From Gigaspora rosea (Eukaryota; Glomeromycota; Glomeromycetes; Diversisporales; Gigasporaceae), in contig QKWP01000065.1 of NCBI GenBank assembly GCA_003550325.1, forward strand, positions 453,042 to 517,041: DNA of 64,000 nt, written 5' to 3'. Shown piece by piece: positions 44,949-56,768 of the stretch (position 1 is the first letter of the stretch; the number at the start of each line of letters is the position of its first letter). Below the pieces are notes generated by a model that was given only the letters and a program-made list of their open reading frames with translations, ran no database searches and was not told where the DNA came from. Position numbers and translations under genes: made by a program.

Positions 44949-45551
44949 GGGCTAGGTGCGGGCCGAAAATAAAAAAAAAAGATCTTCAGAAAATCAATTT
45001 TTTATATTATGATATGTATAAACATAATAAATCATAAGAAAATGCTAACTTTAAAGAGCTATACTGCAAAATTTTATTAATACAACTACTTTTGTATCTT
45101 AATTGATAATTCGCAAAAGAAGGAGAATTTGTATTAATAAAATACATAACACTGAATATAAATTACATATAAAATACAAAAATCAGTATTCCTAACTATG
45201 TAAAGTTAATTTTTTTTATTAAGCTAACATCTTGTAGACTTATAATAAAAGTTGTAGAGCTAGTTTTTGTAATTCTAATGATAGCTAGATCAGTAAAATT
45301 AGTTAGGTAAATAAAAAGTTACAAGCAATTAAAATTCAAAAAATTTTATAAAACTATAGGAATCATGATTCCTGTATTAATATATTTTATTATGCTTTAT
45401 TATAAAAATCTCCCCCAGTTAAAATTCTCCTTCTATCGCGAATTGTCAATTAAGTGAAAAATGATCCTAATGTTATTCTAAATTGATTTATGTAAAAAAA
45501 ACCTCTTTTGAAAAAATTGTCATTTTCGGCCCTTTTTCCAGCACCTAGCCC
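44949..45551. mobile_element. Nested MITE of the 'gggctaRgtgc' family
   Basis: GGGCTAGGTGCGGGCCGAAAA… against …TTTTCGGCCC…GCACCTAGCCC. It abuts the previous element and is flanked by 'atat'. Interior shared with 40674–40919. Confidence 0.75.
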
Positions 45552-45745
45552 ATATATATGCGACCAAATTTTTATTTTATTAGTAACTTTAAAGGAAATA
45601 ACATAATAAAATTTTGCTATATTAACCATAGTTTTGTTCTATTGGTTGTTTGTATATTTTTACGAAAAATTTTTTCTTTAACTATATTTTTATTTTTTTA
45701 TAAAATTATTAATTTTTAGTTGCTGATTTAAGACGTCCTGCACTG

Positions 45746-46160
45746 TACCATTTTTTTAATTTAAGAGATAATAGATACAATTACACGTAGTATAATATAT
45801 GTGGAATTTGAATCTATTTCATGTACGATTTTTAAAAATTTTTTAGGACCTTTTTTGTTAAATTTTTTTTTATGGATTTAGGGTTAGGGTTAATAAAAGA
45901 GTATAGATGGATTTTGGTAGGGTTTATATTTCAAATTGAGACCCCCAAATTTCATCCGATATTCCCCTTAATTTATTGACAAAAAGATCGTATTAATTGC
46001 CACTAAAACTTGGGGTATTACGGAGGATCCGATATGCGATTTTTCAGTAAGCCAACCGATTTTGGTCATGTAATACCTGATACGTAAAATTGTAATACGC
46101 ACGATAATCCTCATATGATATAACTTACGCGTTTTTGTGATAGTGTAATTCAGTTTGATC
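45746..46160. other. Upstream region of DUG2
   Basis: Holds an eroded telomere-core remnant near 45875–45915 ('tttagggttagggttaataaaagagtatagatgg', the same core order as in the MITEs) about 250 bp upstream of the DUG2 ATG. I see no TATA box or other promoter element that I would defend. Confidence 0.4.
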
Positions 46161-49100
46161 ATGCAGCAATATTCTTCTAATATTATCAATCAGCCTTTAC
46201 TTTCGTCGAAACCGAATGAAAAGACAATAAATGAAAATTTTAGTACAAAATCTGAAATAATACAAAGGAGCCAAAGCCCTACGCCTTTACGTAAATGTTT
46301 TTTTTTAAGATCTAAAACTTTTTTTTTTGAGTTTTTAAGATTTACACTTTTGAAATCAATATTTTTAGGTAGTTTAAATCGAATTCCACAAAAGCTCGAA
46401 ATTCAGCCTACAAAACCAAGCCACACATTAACTCTTGGAGACAATTCTGTACTTTCTTTAGTATGTAGTTATAAATATTTATTTAGCGGCTCTCAGGATC
46501 CTTATATTCGAGTATGTATTGCTATTCTGTAAAACCATTTAAGGATTCATTAGATGAATTATGTAGTTGGTATGATCAGTTTGTTACTCACATTTACTTT
46601 ACTTTCGATTTGTTCTTTAATTTGGGTTTATTTTTGAGGTATGGGATTTATCTGCCTTCCAACAGATAAAGACATTGAGAGGGCACACAGGCGGTATATT
46701 ATGCTTGTATCTATCAGGAGATTATACTATGTTATTTAGTTCTTCCGGTAAGCTAGAGTCATCTGTCTATATTTGTTAATTTTTCAGAAATGAAATTATA
46801 TGTGCATACTAATTCATAAATTACAATTAAAGGAGACGAAACAGTTCGGGCATGTATTGAGCTTATTTGGCCCTAAGTTCGAAATAAAGTTTTTTCTTTT
46901 TTGATATATATATATTTTTTTTCTTTAAATGATAATAGGTTTGGAATACAGAAACACTGAATTGTCTTTATGTGATACAATCAAGTCATGATGTAGGAGA
47001 TCTGTTTTCAGTAGTTTATTCTGATTCTTTAGAAACCTTATATATTGGGTGTCAAAATACCAGTATACAAGTAAGACTTCAACCCGATTTTCATCAACTG
47101 GAGTTTGAGATTAAATCAATTGTGATTCAAATTTATTATTCAAATTGTAATTGTTAGCAATTTGATCTGTCTACCAAAGAAAACTACAGATCTTTAAATT
47201 TTCCTTTACCGCTTAAAAGTTCAAGTGAAACCGAAGATGCTGAGACCGCTAAAGTTTGTGCTGAAATTAGTTACATTCCAAAATATGATGATGATAATGA
47301 TATTCCAAGATACGAAATTGATGAAACAATGGTATATTGGAATAGTCATAACGGATATGTGTACGCTTTATTATTAGGAAATAATAAAGATGGTGAGATT
47401 TTGATTAGTGGTGCGTATTTAAATTCATATAATAAAAATTTTAATAAGTTAAATTTCTATTTTCTTAAAGATATAATTTTGTTCTTACAGGATCTGGCGA
47501 TGGTGATGTAAAGGTATATTTAGAAATCACTAACGCATTATCTGTTATGTTTAAATTATCATAAATTGAAAGTATGTTTGCATTACACTATTAGATTTGG
47601 TCTATTGAGAAGAATTCAATGAACCTTTTGCAAATTTTAAAGGGCACAGATGCTGGTGTCCTAACTTTTGCATTGCATGAAGATTTATTATTTTGCGGTA
47701 CTCAAGGTGGTGATATTAAGGTTTGTGTAAATTACATAAGGTGGTTTGGGTCTGAAGAAAATCGATTAAAAATTTATTCTTGTGAAAGATTTATGATTTA
47801 GAAACTTATCAGGTAACTTGAATACCCAATTCATACATATTTATTATTATACAAATTTATTAATATTTCAAATTTTGTGTCTATTTATTTTTAGCATATC
47901 CGTACTCTCGTGGCTCATGAGGTGAGTTTTAGGAAATGCAATGTTGATCTAAGTATTTGGTTACAAGGTTCACCATAGATATTGTATCTCAAAACTAGCA
48001 AGTAATTGGTGTTCGATGTTTTAAGCAAAAATATCCAGTATCATGGGAAATTCGGCATTATTTTAACTTCTAATCCTAAATTTAATGGCATTGATTCTAT
48101 AAATATATGCTTGATATCGATTAACCCTAGTGTGGTTCAGTGCTAAAGCTTGGCCATATTTGAGATCTTATTGTATATGTTGTAAGTGAAATCGGAATTT
48201 AAGTGGAATCGGAATTTCCTAGTTAAATAGGCTTAGGGTATAGGTTTAGATACATAAACTCTACCTAAAATTCTAATCTAGGTAACCAAAGAATTTTGAT
48301 TCCTCTTAAATTCTAATTCCATTTACTATATATACCGTATAAGCGTGTAATAACGCACATGAGAGTCATTTTGAAATTTCAATTTCATATTTGACTCAAA
48401 TAACGCCTGTGTGGGTTCATAATCCGAACATGGCATATATAGCCAATGCTATATATATGCTATACCGAATCTATTATATTCTAGTATAAAAATGATTCGA
48501 AATATCGCACGTGTGCGTTCACAGGTGCTCAAAATGCGCATTATTGCGCGCTTCAAATTTTTATTTGTCTTGTCAGCCACTCTGGGCAAATAAAATTTAA
48601 TTTATCATACGAAGTAGAAACTTGCCAAATCGCCGCCGGGATATAGTTGTGTAATTTTTTTTTTTTAGTACAGTGTGGGACAGTAAAAGACATTCAATCC
48701 ATACAAATTTTTGGTGTTTACATAATCGATTCTGATTGGCTAAATTTTGTGTAATTGATTCTGATTGGTTAAAAGATATGGGATTTAAACCAATTTGTTG
48801 AACTCATATAAACTTTAACTTTTTATAAATTTTTCAAAACAAAGAATAAAAAAAAAATCCCGACAGAAATATAATTTAGCTAAAAATCTTAAAATTTAAA
48901 AAAGTTATAACACTTAAAAATTAATAAATATTGGATGTGATTTACTGTCCGGCACTGTATGTTCATATATAAACACATGTGAATATAACTATAAATGATA
49001 AACTTGTCCAAATACTTATTGATGGGAGGTATATTATGAAATATTAATTATCCAATCACACTTTTAATCAATATAGGATGATGTCCTAACATTAGTAATT

Positions 49101-52100
49101 AGCGATCATAATCTATATTCCGGATCGGCTGATGGCACTATTAAGGTAATATATATTTTAATTAATCATTTGATTGTATTAATGTACATATTAAATTTTA
49201 TCTTTTTCTTCTAAAAAAAAAAAAAAAGAAATGGAGTAAAACCTTTGAAATTTTAGATACATTTAAAGATCATACTGGAATTATACTTTCCTTAACATTA
49301 TCACCTAAAGAGTTATCATCACATAGTCGCTGGTTGATTAGTGGTGCTAATGATCAATTAATAAAGGTATAAATAACTAGTCTTATTAGTAATACATTTG
49401 CAGTTTAATAACATGTATATACACCAACAGTTTTGGAGCTTACCTGTATTATTTAATGATCAAGAGTCAATGGATACTTCGACTGCAGGTATGCGTTATT
49501 CCACTAATAGTGATTTTTCTATATAACAATTTTTGTAAGTTTTAATTTTCGTTGTCTAGATGTTATGTTATATGCATTATCAAAATGGGTTTCATTACGC
49601 ACAGTCAGTGGAAATGTAAAAAATTTTGAAGAATGTCTTCGCGGTGCGAAATTTCTGAAAAGTATTTTTGAGCAATTGGGCGCTGAGGCTTTTTTGGTAA
49701 CATTCCGTTTTAGTTGTACATTTATTTTCTTAGTTTATTCATTAATCACTAATGTAACGTTATTAATTTATACTATAACAGCTTCCAGGAGCACCTGGCC
49801 AAAATCCCTTAGTATTTGGCAAATTCTTAGGAATTAAAGACAATAAATTGGCTACTGCTACTAGAAAGGTTCAAAAAACATTTAATATTTTGGTTTATGG
49901 TCATTATGATGTCGTTAACGCGGAAGAAGAAGGATGGTTATCCAATCCTTTTGAAATGTTTGGTAGTGTATTTAGTATATTTAGTTATAGTCAGTGCTTT
50001 GAGCCACGTTTTAGTTAGCTAGATAGCATTAAGCTGCTAACTGATTACTAAATGCCGAAACTTACCGAAAAACATGTTGTGTCGATCAACTGTCTAAAAC
50101 AAAGTTCATGATTTTAACGGCCAGCAGACATATGGTAATTAGCCAGTTGGCATATTTGTATCGGCTGGCCTATATAAGCCGATTTAGCCACAACTGTTTT
50201 AACTGGCTTAAAGCACTAGTTGCGGCGATTTATTTCTTTTTTTAACTTGAGATATTAAATATTTCCGTTTTTATCTTATTAATATTGTACTATTTTAGGA
50301 AAAGATGGCTATCTTTACGGAAGAGGTAACTTTCAATTCTTATTTAAGGTTACTTACTATTTAATGATTATATCTGATATATAATGTCTATACAAATTGA
50401 TAGGAGTAACTGATAATAAAGGACCAATGTTAGCAGCAATATTTGCAGCCAGCGAGTTACAACAAGAAAAAGGATTAGAAGTAAATGTATCTTTTTTAAT
50501 CGAAGGTGAAGAAGAAAATGGTAGTGAAGGGTTTTATAATGTTGTTGATAATTCAAAGGTTCGATTCAATTTATACTCATTGGTTCAATGGCTAATATAG
50601 ATGATTTATCTTAAGACCATTAACTAAAAGAAAAATACTGATATTTTATAGGAATTGATTGGAGAAGCGGATGTTATTTTCATCAGGTTTATTATTCAAA
50701 TTAAAATGAACTTATTATTTATAATTATAAAACACAAATGTTTACCTCATGTTACTAATTTAGCAATTCTTACTGGTATTGTGATGAAATACCATGCTTA
50801 AATTATGGCCTTCGAGGAGTTATTCGCGCCACAATTGAGGTTCAATAAAAACATCAGATTTAAGCATATAATTTTTTATTTTTATTTATGAGCATATATA
50901 AATTCATTTATATTCTTTTTATCACTTTTTTTAACCGAAAAAAAAAAAAAAGATCTCAAGTTCAAAAAGTGACGTGCATTCGGGTATGGAAGGTGGTGCT
51001 GTTTCGGAACCACTGAACGATATGATTCGGGTATTGGCAAAATTGGTTTCTAACGATAATCATATTCAAATACCTGGTATGTTTCAATATTCATTATTTC
51101 TTTCATTTTTAGAGAATCGGATTGGCACTAAGGCATGGTTATTATTATTATTTTACTTAAATAGGTTTTTATGATAAGGTCAGACCGATTACAGAATATG
51201 AAGAAAAGTTGTATGAACCTATCGTGGGATTATGCGCCAGGTTTTTTTTTTTTACCTTTTTTTTTTTTTTAATATTGTCTTTCATTTGTTATTAGTTTTC
51301 GGGGGGTTTTTTTTTTTAATTTATTGATTGCTCTATCTTTGTTTTTAAAATTGAAGACGGACTCAGGATAAAAATCCCAAAGATCTTAAAAATTTATTAA
51401 TGTCTAGATGGCGCCATCCATCATTAACAATTCATAAAATAGATGTTAGCGGGCCAAACAATGTAACAGTAATCCCAAGGTTTGCTAAGGCAACCGTTAG
51501 TATGAGAATTGTACCAGATCAAGATTTAGAAGAGATTGCTTCAAATTTTATGCAGTATGTTGAATTGGTCTTTAATGAATTGAAGACAGACAACGCTATT
51601 ACTGTAGGTTAATTAATATTTTTATTATTGTCTACTTTGGAAATAAAGATGAAGGTTAATCTGATTTTGTTATGGTGACGGTTATGTTTATAAATATATA
51701 GATTACATTAAATAATTTAGCAGATTGGTGGTTAGGAGATCCTGAAAATCGGTTCTTTAAAGCTACTGAAGAAGCCGTTAAGCAGGTTGGTGTTATATTT
51801 TTCTTAACTTTGTGTATAATATAGACAAGTAAATTATTGCAGTATACTGTTGATAAATTTTTTAATATATTCGTTTAATTAATTTGATAAATATTATAGG
51901 AATGGGGAATAAAACCACTTTATGTAAGGGAAGGTGGGTCGATTCCCGCTGTTAGATGGTTAGAAAAGAAATTTAATGCTGTTGCTGTTAATTTGCCTAT
52001 GGGCCAAGTAAGTTTTAAAATTATATGATGTGCATTTCTTATTTTAGGAGGTTAATTTAATTTATTCTTTTTGAAGGCATCGGATCAAGCACACTTAATA

Positions 52101-52193
52101 AACGAAAGAATTAGATTACAAAATTTATACAATGGTAAAAACATCTTTAAAAATTTATTTAAAAAATTGAGTGAAAATACGGCAGCCACTTGA
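46161..52193 (+). CDS. DUG2: Dug2-type protein: WD40 domain fused to M20 peptidase-like domain, 25 exons, 871 aa
   Basis: Yeast Dug2 (878 aa) works with Dug3 and Dug1 in cytosolic glutathione breakdown; the length and domain order match. Exons: 46161–46290, 46369–46511, 46639–46747, 46833–46849, 46939–47070, 47158–47410, 47491–47513, 47595–47720, 47789–47812, 47895–47921, 49077–49145, 49229–49366, 49431–49488, 49560–49696, 49782–49962, 50299–50325, 50404–50558, 50652–50686, 50764–50839, 50953–51076, 51165–51240, 51357–51603, 51702–51785, 51900–52007, 52077–52193. Residues ~70–416 hold WD repeats (VWDL, DETVRVWNTETL, SGSADGTIKKWS, GANDQLIKFWSL). The peptidase half has GHYDVV (H503, D505), VTDNKGP (D535), EGEEENGS (E568/E569), DVHSG (H629) and DQAHLINER (H839). 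N596 stands where active CNDP-type enzymes have a metal-binding Asp, so its own hydrolytic activity is doubtful. One intron (46850–46938) starts with GC. Introns 10 and 15 carry MITEs. Confidence 0.92.
48175..48333. mobile_element. MITE remnant inside DUG2 intron 10
   Basis: Left end ATGTTGTAAGTGAAATCGG matches the end of 41485–41712; the right end is an eroded inverse. The core shows only a decayed 'cttagggtatagg'. Confidence 0.6.
48671..48957. mobile_element. CAGTG/TA MITE inside DUG2 intron 10
   Basis: CAGTGTGGGACAGTAAAAG… and …TTTACTGTCCGGCACTG are inverted, flanked by TA (48669–48670, 48958–48959). 287 bp. With the element above it accounts for part of why this intron is 1155 nt when most others are about 65–120 nt. 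Confidence 0.8.
49992..50218. mobile_element. MITE inside DUG2 intron 15
   Basis: CAGTGCTTTGAGCCA… and …TGGCTTAAAGCACTA are inverted; the interior has further 'agccagt/actggc' motifs. The host intron is 336 nt and would be about 109 nt without it. No clean target duplication. Confidence 0.65.
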
Positions 52194-53244
52194 GTTTAAT
52201 ATAGAGTTGTATTATATCCATATAAAAATATGTTACATAGAAAATGAATAATCTAATTATTGTATTCTACAGTAATTATTTATAATTGTAACGGCAATAA
52301 ACTTTTTTCGTTATTACGCGTCGTAATAGTCTATATATATTTGAATATAGCATATTCGTCTTTAAACTGTATGCCTAAGCTGAATTTCTACGAAAATGAT
52401 TCGTAGAAGTAAAAAAGTAAAACAAAAACGAAAAATGCAGATGAGTGATCTGTGTAATAATACACTTAATTTCCAAAATTCTGCCTGCCAAAATATCCAG
52501 TAAATACAACCTTTCTCACATTTGAGAATACAGTAATTCATAACCCTTTTCACGTTTAATATTCGGTTATTTATATGCTTTCAAGAGTAATAAAATGACG
52601 CGCATTTATTATCTATTCGTCCGTATTTGAAAGACCGGGAAAATAGTTACTTAGACACTCTTTCCATTTACAAATTGCGCAATACCCTGCCTCCTATCGT
52701 TTACATACAGATGAGTTCGTTAAATGTATTAATTATATACTCTTTAAATAACATTTTAACCTACCAGCGCTCCTTCAATTATATCAGATTCAGTTTTTTT
52801 TGGAACTTTAATGTGCATTTTTCCGTCGATAAATGTTGAAAAAATCTTATTGACGTTAACGCTTGTAGGTAACTTTATTGGGTGACAAAATGATTGATAT
52901 CTACGTACACCCACAGTCGGTGGATCGTGGGTAGTGGTTTCAGAGCTCGAGCTTAAGTCGTCTTTAGATCCAAAAATTGCTAAAGTGTTATGGCAAACTT
53001 GAAAATGGATGTTAAAATCCTAAATGTTTAAATTTACAAGTTGATGTGAGCACAATTATGAATTTTGATAATATAGCCAGGCTTCCTAAGTGCATACAAT
53101 AAGAAAATAACTATCAATCCATGCACTTAGAGAATATTGCACGAGGAAGCTAAAATCTATAGGAGCATTATTAACCTTGCCGTACGTTTACAAAGGTTTA
53201 TTGTGAGGTATGCACTTAGGAGATCTGACTGTAATTACGGTATA
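52194..53244. other. Downstream of DUG2; no gene called
   Basis: Possible 3' UTR followed by spacer. 'tcctaagtgcata' (53089) and its inverse 'tatgcacttagga' (53209) may be the ends of a ~135-bp MITE. The ORF at 52627–52839 has no motif. Confidence 0.4.
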
Positions 53245-53589
53245 TTAAGAATAGCAGACCTCCAAATCAATCTTAACATCAAGTTCCTGATCATTCTCAG
53301 TCACAATAATTCCGTTAGAACAATAAGAAGCATGCTCATCAATAACAAATTCTAGATTGTTGTCATGGCCCACCAGCTCCATGCACAATTGTTTCTCATT
53401 ATCTCCTAATAAAGTTTCTGCGTCGCTAGGACACAATTCATCTTTATTCTTATATATGCCCCATTGAGTATGTGCATCTTTATAAGAGACAAATTCTAAC
53501 TCACGTGAGGCAATCGCTTTAAGTTTTTCTAATGATTCAAAATCATGTACTTGTGATTTATCAACACCAATTGCTTGTAAAGTGGTCAT
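53245..53589 (-). CDS. Hypothetical protein, 114 aa
   Basis: A single open frame from a proper ATG (53589), opening MTTLQAIGVDKSQVHDFESL, acidic overall and rich in Glu, Asp and Leu, with even codon use and no low-complexity stretch. It contains CSNGIIVTENDQELDVKIDL near the end. No signal peptide, membrane segment or metal motif is visible, and I recognise no family. It stands alone between spacer sequences with GC somewhat above the flanks, which supports a real gene, but an extra exon downstream cannot be excluded. Confidence 0.5.
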   Translation of the reverse strand: MTTLQAIGVDKSQVHDFESLEKLKAIASRELEFVSYKDAHTQWGIYKNKDELCPSDAETLLGDNEKQLCMELVGHDNNLEFVIDEHASYCSNGIIVTENDQELDVKIDLEVCYS

Positions 53590-54859
53590 TTTAAAGACTA
53601 CAAAACAGTTGAGCTGCTAGGGTAGAAAAGATGTGGAAATTATGCAACAAGAATAACGGAAAATAAGGAATAATTATATCTTATTTTTTGCTGGAGAGTA
53701 AACTTCCTTTTATATATTTTATCACGCAATCAATTGAACGCATCTGAATGACGTAAAGGGTAAGCAAGTTAGCATTAGTAAAATCTTTTGCTTTGACCGT
53801 AGCCAATCCCAGGATTCGCAGCCTTGAGGAACTCGCCGACTAATTATTCTAAATCAAGTTATCACTATATTAAGACAATGAGATGTTTTTAACGCCTTGA
53901 ATAATGTTACACAAATCATTTCACATGATTCAAATATAAAGTACTGATGAGATATAAAAGGTTAATAATGAATATACAGTATATACTATATTATATATAT
54001 TATATATATTAAGTGTTAAAAATTAAGATCGTAATCACTATATGTTCCCACAGCTTTAATATTTGTCCGTGAACACTTTTATATTTTTACTATGACTTAA
54101 TGCTGTGATTTTTACACAGTTGTGGCGTCATCGGTAAAATTTTTAACCAATAGGAACTGAGATTTTTGCGATGTCGCTACTCATATATTACTACCTGCTA
54201 CGGCTTCGCCATTGTACGTATTCACAACGGCCCGTGAAATATCTATTAAACTTTTAACGATAAATAAAGGTAATACAGTCCTTATATAATTTTTTGTTTA
54301 AACTTTGTAATATGTAATAATTAAAATTGCTTGATTAGATATTAAATACCTGAATTAGAAAATGCATTTTTTTTTGGATTTATACTAGCTTCTAATAATT
54401 GATGCATTTTTTAAAATATAAATATTTATGATCCGATGTGGAATTATATTTCGCGTGAGACGATGAAACTATCACACCTGTAATTTCATGATAAATTATT
54501 CGATTAAAGAAAAACGATTTAAATGTATAAAAATTTCAATAAGGATAATTAATTAGACTATGCCTTTTTACGTTAATCATTGATCAACGACGAGTATAAA
54601 TTAAAGATAGTCTCGTTCCCGTGTCTAACAAAAAGATGTAGGCATGGTATATACGTGAGCATGAGGCATGATAACAAGAATGGGCATATAAATTTGGCAT
54701 AGGCATTGGCGCAGGCACAAGAATTAATATAGCATAGACGCAGGCACAAAAATTTGGCGCAAGCATGAGCACAGATAAAAGAATTTGGCACAAAAGTTTG
54801 TTATAGATATGGGCATTTCTTATTTATTTATGAAATTTATATCAAATCTGTATCAAATG
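53590..54859. other. Intergenic; degenerate 'ggcataggca' repeat
   Basis: 54640–54810 consists of imperfect copies of 'ggcacaagaatttggcatag'; the two overlapping Cys/Ala-rich minus ORFs there are by-products. No other feature. Confidence 0.45.
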
Positions 54860-55786
54860 TTCAAAGTATTCAGCAGGATGCAGGTGACGACGTCGTTGAA
54901 TACTACGTAATCTGCTTTTCCGGTAGGAAATAATGTAGGAAATGCTCTTATTATATAACCAGTATCCAACTCATTGATAGGAATGTCATCAATAGTAGGC
55001 CAAGGTATAATATCCGAATTCATAAGACTGTTAATTTCATTACAAGTAGCAACGTCTTCGGTTGTTTTATATACGGAATTCGGAACAAAAAGTATATGTG
55101 ATATGATTATTTGATATATCAACATCATTCATATCATAATTATTGGGTAATTTAACTGTATCTTTAATTGGAGTTAACATCATCCACTGCGCATAATCTT
55201 TCGAATACAGAACCATTTTCAGGAAGAGTTTGTAACATATCACGATCAATTTCAATATTAGAGTAAAATGGATTATTTTCTTTAAGGTAATTTAGCCAAG
55301 CTAAAATATTTGTCCGCTTGACTTTAAAGCCATAAAATGTATTACAATCTTGTCCAGATCATCGAACAACCAAAGTATCAATTGTGGCGGGATCTCTAGG
55401 CAATTTTGTAACAAATCCTTGAACGTCTTACGAAGAATTAATCACGTGGTCTGTAGCCAAGTTGTCCGCCTTGAAGATTGAAGACAGTTAACATAGGAAG
55501 AGCCTGCGCGATTAAGTCGCAGCAACTCAGTTGGTACTTCTCCTAAAAATAAATTTTGTTTAGACTATCTTGATTTGTCTGTTCGTCTTGGTTTACGTTC
55601 TCTTTTGCTTTAATATTATTGTTATCAGTTAATAACTGACGTTTACGACGAGCCTGTCTCTATTCCGATTCACTTTTGCGGTAAGCTAACTGTTGTTCTT
55701 CAGTCATTGAATTTTTTTCAATTCTTCTAGCTTCATTTCTATTAACTACTTGCTCGAGTGTGTAAGTTCTTTTTTTGCTTTGGCAT
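54860..55786 (-). pseudogene. Helitron-type helicase N-terminal region, decayed (copy 2)
   Basis: Minus strand from ATG 55786: MPKQKK then, after a frameshift, EQVVNRNEARRIEKNSMTEE, QQLAYRKSESE and a stop. Around 55400–55190: LPRDPATIDTLVVR–TGA–SGQDCNTFYGFKVKRTNIL, AWLNYLKENNPFYSNIEIDR and LPENGSVFERL. Then 55085–54880: NSVYKTTEDVATCNEINS … IPWPTIDDIPINE … YIIRAFPTLFPTGKADY. This string belongs to the N-terminal part of Helitron Rep/helicase proteins that are abundant in AMF genomes. The Rep and helicase domains proper are missing and several stops and shifts break the frame. Confidence 0.65.
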
Positions 55787-56068
55787 TTTAACTAATCTAA
55801 AAATATTTTTTATGTTGGCTTACAATGCGATGATTTATTTATAATAAAACAAAGTTCTTATTTTCTCTAACTGATAAGCTATTATTTTATTTATTTATTA
55901 AATAGATTTGCTTACAGTACGATGACATATTTATGATGATATTTTAAATATAGATTAGTTCTTATTTTCCAACTGATAAACTATTCTTTTTAATTCAATG
56001 TCAATTAATTGGCGTCCCTCCAGAGAGGGTTGTAAAAAAAAAAAAAGAATCAGTTGATGTATTCTAGT
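55787..56068. other. Spacer
   Basis: AT-rich; contains two imperfect copies of 'tacaatgcgatgatttattta'/'tacagtacgatgacatattta', repeated again near 57.35 kb. Confidence 0.4.
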
Positions 56069-56540
56069 AAAAGTCAGCTACCATATTTTAAACCAAGATT
56101 TTGGTATCCACCAAATTTAGGATCAACTCTGGTTATTTTGAACCTAAAATTTGGGTCAAGTGAAGCGGGAGCCAGACATTTTCCAAAATTCAGTAGAGTA
56201 TGGCACATGATATGATGATTAAAAGTCAGTTACCAATATTTTAAACCGAGATTTTGGTATCCAAGAGTTGAACCAAATTTAGGATCAACTCTGGTTATTT
56301 TGAACCTAAAATTTGGGTCAAGTGAAGCGGGAGCCGGACATTTCCAAAATTCAGTAGAGTATGGCATATGATATGATGATTAAAAGTCATCTACCAATAT
56401 CTTAAACCGAGATTTTGGTATCCAAGTGTTGAACCAAATTTAGGATCAACTCTGGTTATTTTGAACCTAAAATCTGGGATAAGTGAAGCGGGAGCCGGAC
56501 ATTCTTAAAATTCAATAGAGTAAGGCTTTAAAGTCTTTCG
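56069..56540. repeat. Tandem repeat, ~152–161-bp unit, three copies
   Basis: Units start at about 56069, 56221 and 56382. Each contains 'aaccgagattttggtatcca', 'ggatcaactctggttatttt' and 'agtgaagcgggagccggaca'. A diverged fourth copy lies at about 57403–57610. The array is placed between the two Helitron remnants. Confidence 0.8.
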
Positions 56541-56768
56541 TCTCGCTCCCTCAGCTCCAGACAATTAAAAATAGAAAATTTTTCATCAGAATTTTCTGTT
56601 ATGAATGATGTATTACGATAAAAAATCGACACCCAAAAATTTTCATTTACGATAAAATGCCTCCTGCTCTTTAGTACTACTAGAAAAACAGCGTCGTTTT
56701 GGGGCTGGAGCCTTAATTCTTAGGCCTTATACATAAACATTATATTAATTATATACATAAATTTTATA
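56541..56768. other. Spacer
   Basis: No feature. Confidence 0.35.

Larger units (their letters stand above)
44540..45745. mobile_element. Outer CAGTG/TA element with two nested insertions
   Basis: Termini CAGTGCAGGACTCCTTAAACC… and …AAGACGTCCTGCACTG, flanked by TA (44538–44539, 45746–45747): a Tc1/mariner-type non-autonomous element. It contains two further elements side by side (44683–44948 and 44949–45551); without them it would be only about 340 bp. Confidence 0.7.

Noticed and set aside
50368-50556. 62-aa minus ORF
   Set aside because: Antisense shadow of DUG2 exon 17.
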